Source: Bog-756 sp035949055
GTDB lineage: Bacteria > Actinomycetota > Acidimicrobiia > Acidimicrobiales > RAAP-2
Direction: 5' to 3'
NCBI GenBank assembly: GCA_035949055.1
Contig: DASZIO010000037.1
Location: forward strand, 49,950-113,949
Length of the DNA stretch: 64,000 nucleotides
Shown here: one piece after another, positions 26,027 through 33,008 of the stretch
Position numbering within the stretch: the stretch's first letter is position 1
Layout: every line of letters starts with the position of its first letter
Made by a program: the position numbers and the translations under genes
Notes under the pieces: model-generated
The model's input: only the letters and a program-made list of their open reading frames with translations
What the model was told of the DNA's origin: nothing
The model's database searches: none

Positions 26027-27390
26027 CCAACCCGGACGAACCGCTGCAGGTGAGCGCCCATCGCCATCTCTGGACCCATTTCACCCGGATGTCCTCCGAC
26101 GTCGGGGACAGAATCCCGATCATCGTGCGGGGCGAGGGCGTATGGGTCTACGACGACAACGGCCGGCGCTACCTCGACGGGCTGTCCGGTCTGTTCACCA
26201 GTCAGGTGGGCTACGGACGCACCGAACTGGTCGAGGCGGCGGCCAGGCAAGCCAGCCAGCTGGCCTACTTCCCCATCTGGAGCTATGCCCATCCGGCCGC
26301 CGTCGAGCTGGCCGACCGGCTGGCCGATCTCACCCCGGGCGACTGCAATCGTCTCTTCTTCACCACCGGCGGGTCCGAGGCGGTGGAGTCGGCCTGGAAG
26401 CTCGCCCGCCAGTACTTCCGAATCACCGGACAACCGGAGCGGACCAAGGTCATCAGCCGCAATATCGCCTATCACGGGGCGACCATGGGAGCGCTGTCGA
26501 TCACCGGTCTCGCCGACATCAAAACCCCCTTCGAACCGCTGGTGCCGGGAGCGATCAAGGTGCCCAATACCAACCTCTACCGGGCCAGGTACTTCGCTGA
26601 CGACCCGGAGGCCTTCGGCCGATGGGCGGCTGACGCCATAGAGGATGCCATCCTCATGGCCGGACCCGAGACGGTGGCCGCGGTCTTTCTCGAACCGGTC
26701 CAGAACGCCGGTGGGTGCCTCCCGCCGCCCCCCGGCTACTTCCAACGGGTGCGCGCCATCTGCGACCGCTACGGGGTGCTGCTCGTGTCCGACGAGGTGA
26801 TCTGTGCCTTCGGTCGGCTCGGGCACTGGTTCGGCGCCGAGCGCTACGACTACCGGCCGGACATCATCACCATGGCCAAGGGATTGACCAGCGGCTACTC
26901 GCCGCTCGGGGCCATGGCGGTGAGCGACCGTCTGGTCGAGCCGTTTCTCGCCGGCTCGACCTTCCTGCACGGCGTGACCTTCGCCGGCCATCCGGTGAGC
27001 GCCGCGGTGGGGCTGGCCAACATCGACGTGTTCGAGAAGGAGGGGATCCTCCAGCACGTGCAGGATAACGAGCCCGCGTTCCGGGCCTCGCTCGAATCCC
27101 TGCGCGACCTCCCCATCGTGGGTGACGTGAGAGGCGCGGGGTACTTCTACGGGATCGAACTGGTCAAGGACAAGGACACCCGGGAGACATTCGACGACGA
27201 GGAGGCCGAGCGCCTCTTGCGGGGCTTCCTGTCGGGCGCGCTCTACCAGGCCGGACTGATCTGCCGGGCCGACGACCGCGGCGACCCGGTCGTGCAGCTC
27301 GCTCCTCCGCTCATCTGCGGCGAGGAGGAATTCGCCATCATGACCGCCATCCTGCGATCCGTGCTGACCGAGGCGTGGAAGCAGATCTGA
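26023..27390 (+). CDS. Class III PLP aminotransferase (omega-amino acid/putrescine type)
   Basis: The 455-residue enzyme moves the terminal amine of an omega-amino acid or polyamine to pyruvate or an oxo acid. Motifs in order: VYDDNGRRYLDGLSGLFTSQVGYGR, FFTTGGSEAVESAWKLARQYF (phosphate-binding region), NIAYHGATMGALSITG, VFLEPVQNAGGCLPPPPGYF, LLVSDEVICAFGR and ITMAKGLTSGYSPLGA with the PLP lysine. The frame runs upstream, but the Lrp gene overlaps there; the ATG at 26023 is coupled to its stop. In Streptomyces a similar gene sits between an Lrp regulator and an FAD oxidoreductase in a putrescine-type locus, and remnants of both neighbours flank it here. Confidence 0.9.
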   Translation: MTNPDEPLQVSAHRHLWTHFTRMSSDVGDRIPIIVRGEGVWVYDDNGRRYLDGLSGLFTSQVGYGRTELVEAAARQASQLAYFPIWSYAHPAAVELADRLADLTPGDCNRLFFTTGGSEAVESAWKLARQYFRITGQPERTKVISRNIAYHGATMGALSITGLADIKTPFEPLVPGAIKVPNTNLYRARYFADDPEAFGRWAADAIEDAILMAGPETVAAVFLEPVQNAGGCLPPPPGYFQRVRAICDRYGVLLVSDEVICAFGRLGHWFGAERYDYRPDIITMAKGLTSGYSPLGAMAVSDRLVEPFLAGSTFLHGVTFAGHPVSAAVGLANIDVFEKEGILQHVQDNEPAFRASLESLRDLPIVGDVRGAGYFYGIELVKDKDTRETFDDEEAERLLRGFLSGALYQAGLICRADDRGDPVVQLAPPLICGEEEFAIMTAILRSVLTEAWKQI

Positions 27391-27404
27391 ACGCCGCTCG
27401 ACGT

Positions 27405-27527
27405 CGGTACGGGCACCTCTCCCTCTGGTGGGATCTCCTGCCCGGACCGATCAAGATCCGGGAGGGGGCCCCCGGCGACACATCGGTGGACGTGGGCGTG
27501 GTGGGCGACGGCTACCAACTGGCCTGA
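27405..27527 (+). pseudogene. N-terminal remnant of an FAD-dependent oxidoreductase
   Basis: Right after the aminotransferase stop, one frame reads RYGHLSLWWDLLPGP, then DTSVDVGVVGDGYQLA and a TGA at 27525. Intact DAO-type FAD oxidoreductases in this position start RYGHLSLWWDSLPG and continue VDVAIVGAGYTGLWTAYYL. Only about 40 residues remain, and the FAD loop Ala of GAG is now Asp. Start-codon traces are also missing. It looks like the eroded third gene of the same catabolic locus. Confidence 0.55.
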
Positions 27528-27593
27528 CGGGAGGCAGGGCTTTCGAACGGCCTGCAGTCAAGAGCGGTCAGCCGTCGGCGGTCGGGGGGGCTA

Positions 27594-29162
27594 TCAGCCC
27601 ACCCCCAGGAACGGGGCACCGTAGGCGAAGATGCCCCCGTCCCACGACACGATCCAGTAGCCGCCGGTGGCCTGGTCGACGGCCATGCCGGCCACCGGGG
27701 CAGCCATGCGCATGGTGCCGCCGGACCCGTGGAAGACCGCGGAGCCGAAGGCGAAGACGCCCCCGTCGCTTGCCACCTCCCAGTAGCCGGCTCCGCCGGG
27801 GGCGACCCCCATGCCCACGACCGGGCTGTTGAGTGCTACGTCACCCATCGAACCGTAGAAGCCGGCATCGCCGAAGGCGAAGATGCCGCCGTCGCTCGCC
27901 GCGGCCCAGTAGCCCTGGCCGTCGGGGGTGGGGACCAGCGAGACGATCGGGCTGTTGAGCACGGTTCCGCCCATCGAACCGTAGAAGCCGGCATCGCCGA
28001 AGGCGAAGATGCCCCCGTCGCTCGCCACCTCCCAGTAGCCCTTGCCGTCGGGGGTGGCGGCCAGAGCCACCACCGGGGCGTTCAGTGGGGAACCGCCCAT
28101 CGACCCGAAGAAGCCGGCGTCGCCGAACGCGAACACGCCACCGTCGCCGGCCACCTCCCAGTACCCGTTGCCGTCGGGCGTGCTGACGATGCCGTCCACG
28201 GGAGCATTGAGCGGGAACGACGCTGCCGATCCGTAGTTGCTGACCGCTCCCTGGGTGCTGACGGCACCGAGCGAGTTGGCTTCCCAGTATCCGGTCCCCT
28301 GCGGGTTGGCAGCCATGCCCACCACCTGGCCGGTGAGCGAGCCGACGGACTGGAAGGCCCTTATCGGGGTGGCCGACACCTCATTGGACACGGCGGACCG
28401 CCCCTTGAGGTTGACCGCCGCGACCCTGAAGTAATAGGCGGTGCCGACGGTCAGGTTGGGGACCACATAGGACCGCCCGGTGATCAGCGAGCTGTTGACC
28501 GGCGTCGTCCCCTCCGCACCCGGGCTGGTCCCCATGTAGAGGTCGTAGCCGGCGACAGACGAGCCGCCGTCGGAGAAGGGCACTGTCCAGCTGACCCGAG
28601 ACCAGCCGTGTCCGGACGCGGCCTTCGTGGCCAGCGGGGCGGACGGGACGCTGATGCTCGGGTCCGACGCGGCGGGGTTGGCCACCACCGGTGCCGTCGT
28701 GGGCGAGGACGGAGGGGAGCTCGCCGGTACCGTCAACGGAGCGGCGGGAGACGAGCCGTTCCGCTGGTTCGGGGGACGTGTCGTGGTGGTGGTGGCGCCG
28801 GACTGGGTTACCCCTGGCGCCGTGTGCGTCCTGGCGTTGGCCCGGTTCCGCGGCGAGCGCCCGGCACCGGCCAGGACGGGCGGGAGGGTGGTCTCGGGGT
28901 CGCCGGCCGGGCCGGCGGCGGGGACCGAAGTGTGAGTGGCGGCGTGGGCCGGGTGGGCGTCTGTGGTCTCGGTGGTGGCGTCCTGCGCGGCGGCTCGCAC
29001 CGGGCGGATGGGCTCACGGAAGGCCATGACGAGAGCGGTGACCAACAGCCCGGCGGCCAAGAGGGTGCCGGCCAGCATCACACGGGAACGGCGACCGGGC
29101 ATGGGCGAGTCGCCGACCAGCCACAGCGACCACTGCCTCAGTCCCTCTACCCAGGTCTTCAC
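27594..29162 (-). CDS. Surface protein: anchor, Thr/Pro linker, fibronectin III domain and six 42-residue repeats
   Basis: From the GTG at 29162 (AAGGGG 7 bases upstream) the product is 522 residues. A cytoplasmic stub and one membrane segment (about 28-50) are followed by a long Thr/Pro/Ala-rich linker, then a fibronectin type III domain (about 190-280; GWSRVSWTVPFSDGG, AYYFRVAAVNLKGRS). The rest is five full and one partial 42-residue repeat of the form GYWEVASDGGIFAFGDAGF. Repeats with GYW, DGGIFAFGDA and TPDG are known from secreted actinobacterial proteins and may form a beta-propeller. No catalytic motif is seen. An adhesin or matrix role is the likely reading. The frame runs open to 29453, but that extension looks non-coding. 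Confidence 0.75.
   Translation of the reverse strand: MKTWVEGLRQWSLWLVGDSPMPGRRSRVMLAGTLLAAGLLVTALVMAFREPIRPVRAAAQDATTETTDAHPAHAATHTSVPAAGPAGDPETTLPPVLAGAGRSPRNRANARTHTAPGVTQSGATTTTTRPPNQRNGSSPAAPLTVPASSPPSSPTTAPVVANPAASDPSISVPSAPLATKAASGHGWSRVSWTVPFSDGGSSVAGYDLYMGTSPGAEGTTPVNSSLITGRSYVVPNLTVGTAYYFRVAAVNLKGRSAVSNEVSATPIRAFQSVGSLTGQVVGMAANPQGTGYWEANSLGAVSTQGAVSNYGSAASFPLNAPVDGIVSTPDGNGYWEVAGDGGVFAFGDAGFFGSMGGSPLNAPVVALAATPDGKGYWEVASDGGIFAFGDAGFYGSMGGTVLNSPIVSLVPTPDGQGYWAAASDGGIFAFGDAGFYGSMGDVALNSPVVGMGVAPGGAGYWEVASDGGVFAFGSAVFHGSGGTMRMAAPVAGMAVDQATGGYWIVSWDGGIFAYGAPFLGVG
27597..28292 (-). repeat. Tandem 126-bp (42-residue) coding repeats
   Basis: Five full units and a 22-residue partial unit occupy the C-terminus of the surface protein. 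Units share GYW, DGGIFAFGDAGF and GSMGG, NAPVV and TPDG at fixed positions. Adjacent units differ mainly at the loop following GSMGG. Confidence 0.85.
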
Positions 29163-29539
29163 TGCGTCGCCCCTTGGTCGACGTGCCAGCTCGATGCCGG
29201 GAACCCCGCCTGCTCTGCGTGTGCTGACTCTGTGTCTGGGCTGCGTCTGCATCTGGCTGCGTTTGCTTGCCTTTGGTTGCCCCGGCTCCCGAATCCCCGT
29301 CGGTCCCCCAAGAATCGAATCGCATTGCAGCCCGGCGGCGTCGGGACCGGGAGCTGTGGATGCCAGGAGTATAACCGTCGACATCCTCCCTAAACGATCA
29401 TTGGCCCATCGTGAGGGGCCCTTCGCGCCCGCTGCCGCCCGGCTGCCACCCAACGTGGTGCGAAGGGGCGTTCAACCAGGTCCTCGGCGCCTTTGACGAC
29501 CTCAGCCGATCGACCCTCAGCTTGAGATCGAGGTCGTCG
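29163..29539. other. Spacer of about 380 bases between the surface-protein gene and panD
   Basis: No gene is convincing. On the minus strand, about 200 bases before the surface-protein GTG, a TATACT (near 29370) could be a -10. The leader holds a low-complexity run built from CAGACGCAG-like words near 29200-29260. No riboswitch consensus was recognised. Confidence 0.4.
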
Positions 29540-29893
29540 TCAGACCGGCTCGACCGGGCGGTTCTCCTCGTCGACGACCACGATGTGCGGCTCGTGGCCG
29601 GCGAGCTCGTACTCCTCGAGGTCCGCGAAGGCCACGATGATGACCAGGTCGTCCACCTGGGCCAGCCGGGCGGCGGCACCGTTGAGGCAGATCTGCCCGT
29701 CCGCCGACCCTTCGATGGCATAGGTCTCGAACCGCGCGCCGTTCATGAGGTTGTACACCGAGACCTGCTCGTTGGGGAGGATGTCCGCCGCCTTCATGAG
29801 GATGGGATCGATGGAGATCGATCCCACGTAATTGAGGTTTGCGTCGGTGACCCGGGCGCGGTGGATCTTCGCATGCATCATGCGACGGCGCAT
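29540..29893 (-). CDS. panD: Aspartate 1-decarboxylase (pantothenate synthesis)
   Basis: PanD makes beta-alanine from aspartate for pantothenate and CoA. The 117-residue pro-enzyme starts MRRRMMHAKIHRARVTDANL. Self-cleavage between Gly24 and Ser25 (YVGSISID) gives the pyruvoyl group, and both residues sit at exactly the canonical positions with the ATG at 29893. AAGGAG is 5 bases upstream, a good ribosome site. Later blocks VYNLMNGARFETYAIEG and the end IVVVDEENRPVEPV are family-typical. panB and panC are not in the window, so it is a stand-alone pathway gene here. Confidence 0.95.
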   Translation of the reverse strand: MRRRMMHAKIHRARVTDANLNYVGSISIDPILMKAADILPNEQVSVYNLMNGARFETYAIEGSADGQICLNGAAARLAQVDDLVIIVAFADLEEYELAGHEPHIVVVDEENRPVEPV

Positions 29894-30009
29894 GGTCACT
29901 CCTTCCCGATCGTCGACCCATGAACGGGGCCTCCGGCACCACGCCCAGATTGCCATACAGCGTACTCGGCTCCGACGGCGGTCGAGGCCGCGGGACGGCC
30001 GGGTGCGGC

Positions 30010-30660
30010 CTACTTCCGGTGGGCGGCGTACTCGACGACCCGGTCCATGACGGCAGGATGGGCCTTGGCGACCGAGCCGCAATCGAACGGCGGCTCGGGG
30101 TCGTACTCGATCATCAGCTGGGCGGCCTGGGCCGCGGTGCGGTCGACGAGGAGCTCGACGACGCGGTGGGCCATGTCGATCCCGCTCGACACGCCGGCCG
30201 AGGTGATGATGCGTCGATCGAGGTGCTCGACCACCCGACGGGCGGTCGGGAGGGCGCCGTAGCCCTCGAGCTCGGTGTAGCACGACCAGTGGGTGGTGGC
30301 GGTCAGCCCGGCCAGGAGCTCGGCCGCGCCGAGGACCAACGACCCGGTGCACACCGACGTGGTGAGTCGGCTGGTCTGGTGAGCATGGCGCACCCACGCC
30401 AGCACCCGTTCGTCATCGACGAGCGCCCGGGTCCCGATGCCGCCGGGAAACACGATGACGTCAGGTTCGCCAACATCTTCGAAGGTGGCGTCGACGGTCA
30501 CGCCGAGCATGCCGTTGTCGCCTCGCACTTCCCCGCGCCGGTGGCCGATGACGACCACGTCGATCGCGGGCACGCGCTGGAGGACCTCGTAGGGGCCGAC
30601 GGCGTCGAGCGCAGTGAACCGGGGGAACACCGGGATGGCGACCTGCAGGCCCGGGCTCAT
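30010..30660 (-). CDS. DJ-1/PfpI family protein
   Basis: The 216-residue product has the class I glutamine-amidotransferase-like fold: VAIPVFPRFTALDAVGPYEVL, FPGGIGTRALVDDERVLAWV and the nucleophile elbow TTSVCTGSLVLGAAELL with its Cys, followed by ATTHWSCYTELEGYG. This is the isonitrile hydratase/DJ-1 branch; many are hydrolases or stress proteins. Its ATG at 30660 overlaps the stop of the GlxA-like regulator (ATGA), so both are translated from one message. The substrate is unknown. Confidence 0.85.
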   Translation of the reverse strand: MSPGLQVAIPVFPRFTALDAVGPYEVLQRVPAIDVVVIGHRRGEVRGDNGMLGVTVDATFEDVGEPDVIVFPGGIGTRALVDDERVLAWVRHAHQTSRLTTSVCTGSLVLGAAELLAGLTATTHWSCYTELEGYGALPTARRVVEHLDRRIITSAGVSSGIDMAHRVVELLVDRTAAQAAQLMIEYDPEPPFDCGSVAKAHPAVMDRVVEYAAHRK

Positions 30661-31646
30661 GCCAACCTGCTCTCGTCGGCGAGGCGGAAGCGGCGACGGT
30701 ACGAATCAGGGGAGACGTTGAGCCGTCGATGGAACACCCGCCGTAGGGTCTCTGCCGTCCCGAACCCGCATCGTCGGGCAACGGCCTCCAACGTGACGTC
30801 GGTGGTCTCGAGCTCGTGGCGCGCCGCCTCCAGGCGGACGCGTTCGACGAAGCGAGCCGGGGTCTCACCCACCTCCTCGCGGAACACCCGGGCGAAATGG
30901 CGCACACTCATGGCCGCGGCAGCAGCCAAGACCGGCAATCGGTGGTCTTCGCCCGGCGCACCCTCGATCCGGCCCTGGACGACGCGGACGGCCGACCGCT
31001 CGGCCCGTGGCACCCATACCGGGGACGCGAACTGGGTCTGCCCACCGGGACGGTGCAGGAACATGACCAGCCAGCGAGCCACCGTCTGGGCCACCTCCGA
31101 CCCGTGGTCATCCTCGACCAGGGCCAGGGCCAGATCGATGCCGGCGGTGACACCGGCACTGGTCCAGACCCCGCCGTCCCGGATGTAGATCGGGTCGGGA
31201 TCCACCACGAGGGCGGGGAACTCCGTCGCCAGGCGCCCGGCACTGGCCCAGTGGGTGGTGACGCGCCTCCCGTCCAGCAGGCCGGTGGCGGCGGCGAGGA
31301 AGGCCCCGGTGCACACGGTGGCCACCCGGCGGCAACCCGGGGCGGCGGCGGCGATCCAGCCCATCAGGGCCGGGTCACCACGGGCGGCCTCGACCCCGTC
31401 CCCGCCCGGGATCACCAGGGTGTCGATCCGCTCCCGGGGGTCGGGCAGGGGTTCGGTGCTCAGCCCCATGCCGCTGCCGGTGCGCAGCGCGGTTCCGCCG
31501 GCCGAGGCCAGCGTGATCAGGTATCCGCCGGGCCGGCCCAGCCCGGCCAGGACCCGGCCCGCGCCCGAGAACACCTCGAACGGCCCGACTGCGTCGAGGG
31601 GCTGAAGGCCGGGGAAGGCCACGATGACCACACGGCGCGGCTTCAT
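30657..31646 (-). CDS. GlxA family transcriptional regulator (DJ-1-like domain plus AraC HTH)
   Basis: The 329-residue protein has an N-terminal DJ-1/PfpI-like domain (VVIVAFPGLQPLDAVGPFEVF, VATVCTGAFLAAATGLL) and a C-terminal AraC-type HTH (about 230-325: MSVRHFARVFREEVGETPARFVERVRLEAARHELE, then CGFGTAETLRRVFHRR). Such regulators sense small metabolites. The ATG at 31646 fits the domain start; a GTG at 31673 is possible. It precedes and is coupled to a stand-alone DJ-1 protein with a similar N-terminus, suggesting that both recognise related ligands. Confidence 0.9.
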   Translation of the reverse strand: MKPRRVVIVAFPGLQPLDAVGPFEVFSGAGRVLAGLGRPGGYLITLASAGGTALRTGSGMGLSTEPLPDPRERIDTLVIPGGDGVEAARGDPALMGWIAAAAPGCRRVATVCTGAFLAAATGLLDGRRVTTHWASAGRLATEFPALVVDPDPIYIRDGGVWTSAGVTAGIDLALALVEDDHGSEVAQTVARWLVMFLHRPGGQTQFASPVWVPRAERSAVRVVQGRIEGAPGEDHRLPVLAAAAAMSVRHFARVFREEVGETPARFVERVRLEAARHELETTDVTLEAVARRCGFGTAETLRRVFHRRLNVSPDSYRRRFRLADESRLA

Positions 31647-31815
31647 GGCTCCAGCCTGAACCCGACTGGGCATGGCGTCAATGACATGTATCCCACTGAT
31701 TCGGCCAGAGACGTCGACCGGCCTTCCCTACCCTGGTGCCATCGGTCCGGCTTCCGGACACGGACGCGCCACCGAGAATCGCGAGCGTGAGAAACGGCCG
31801 AGGAAGGGGTGAGCC

Positions 31816-32904
31816 ATGGGCGTTCGTGTCATCCAATGGGCCACCGGTGGGGTGGGGCGGGCGGCGATCGCCGGCGTGGTCGCCCATCCGGAGCTCGATC
31901 TGGTGGGCTGCTGGGTCCACAGCCCGGCGAAGGACGGCCGGGATGCGGGCGACCTCGCCGGGATCGGCCCCATCGGCGTCGGGGCCACCGGCGACACCGA
32001 GGCCCTCCTGGCCCTCGAGGCGGATTGTGTGATCTACACGCCGATCATGGCCGACCCGGATCTGGTGGCCAGGTTGCTGGCCTCAGGAAAAAACATGGTG
32101 ACGCCGCTCAGCTGGTTCTTTGCCGAGGGTCGTGATGAGACCCTCATCGAGGCGGCGTGCCAGGAGGGTGGCTCGACCATCCATGGCACCGGTATCCACC
32201 CCGGTGGAGTCACCGAGCGAATCCCGCTCACCCTCGCCGCCCTCTCCCAATCGATCAGTCACGTGCGGGCCGAGGAGTTCTCCGACATCCGTAGCTATGG
32301 GGCGCCGGCCGTGGTGGGGGACATCATGCTGTTCGGCAAGACACCGGAGGAAGCCGCGTCCAGCCCCATGCCGGCCATTCTCGGCGACGGGTTCGGCCAG
32401 TCGGTGGCCATGATCGGCCACGCCTTGGGATTCGACCTCGACGACGAGCTGGTGATCGGTCACGAGGTGGCCGTCGCCACCGCGCCGATCCCCTCGCCCA
32501 TCGGGGCCATCGCGCCGGGTCTGGTGGCTGCGCAGAAATTCCACTGGGACGCCACCGTGGCCGGCGAGTCGGTGATCTCGGTCCGGACCAATTGGTTCAT
32601 GGGTGAGGACCACCTCGATCCGGCTTGGAGCTTCGGGCCGGAAGGCGAGCGGTTCGAGGTCGAGGTGACCGGCGACCCGACCAGCCGGGTGACGCTGCGC
32701 GGCTGGCACCCCGACTCGGTCGCCGCCGGCCTCGAGCGGAATCCCGGGGTGGTGGCCACTGCCACCCACTGCGTGAGCGCGGTCCCGGCCGTCGTGGCGG
32801 CGCGGCCGGGCATCAGGAGCTACCTCGACCTCCCCTGCTACACCGGGCGGGCCGCCGCCCGGCTGTCCCGGGCCGGGCGCGCGGGAGGCCGCCGAGGGCG
32901 CTGA
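31816..32904 (+). CDS. Dihydrodipicolinate reductase-like (NAD(P)-dependent) protein
   Basis: The 362-residue product has an N-terminal Rossmann motif VIQWATGGVGRAAIAGVV and a DapB-like second domain (GTGIHPGGVTERIPL). It belongs to the family annotated as amine dehydrogenase/dihydrodipicolinate reductase-related in Actinobacteria. It is longer than true DapB (about 250) and lacks an obvious lysine-pathway neighbourhood, so lysine synthesis is unlikely; an oxidoreductase with an unknown substrate is the safe call. AGGAAGGGG lies about 8 bases before the ATG at 31816. The Arg/Ala-rich C-terminal end looks extended. Confidence 0.78.
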   Translation: MGVRVIQWATGGVGRAAIAGVVAHPELDLVGCWVHSPAKDGRDAGDLAGIGPIGVGATGDTEALLALEADCVIYTPIMADPDLVARLLASGKNMVTPLSWFFAEGRDETLIEAACQEGGSTIHGTGIHPGGVTERIPLTLAALSQSISHVRAEEFSDIRSYGAPAVVGDIMLFGKTPEEAASSPMPAILGDGFGQSVAMIGHALGFDLDDELVIGHEVAVATAPIPSPIGAIAPGLVAAQKFHWDATVAGESVISVRTNWFMGEDHLDPAWSFGPEGERFEVEVTGDPTSRVTLRGWHPDSVAAGLERNPGVVATATHCVSAVPAVVAARPGIRSYLDLPCYTGRAAARLSRAGRAGGRRGR

Positions 32905-33008
32905 CCAGGGCCGGAGCATTCCCCCACCGACGCCGGCTCCCCCCTCGCAGGCGGCCCGGCGCATTCAAGTCGTCCCCTGGATCGGTCGACAACATTCAAA
33001 GCAGTGTC

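Noticed and set aside
29163..29400. GEMM-like words (GGGGCAACC, AAACGCAG) before the surface protein
   Set aside because: No GAAA-capped stem or correct order of conserved blocks; it is low-complexity repeat sequence.
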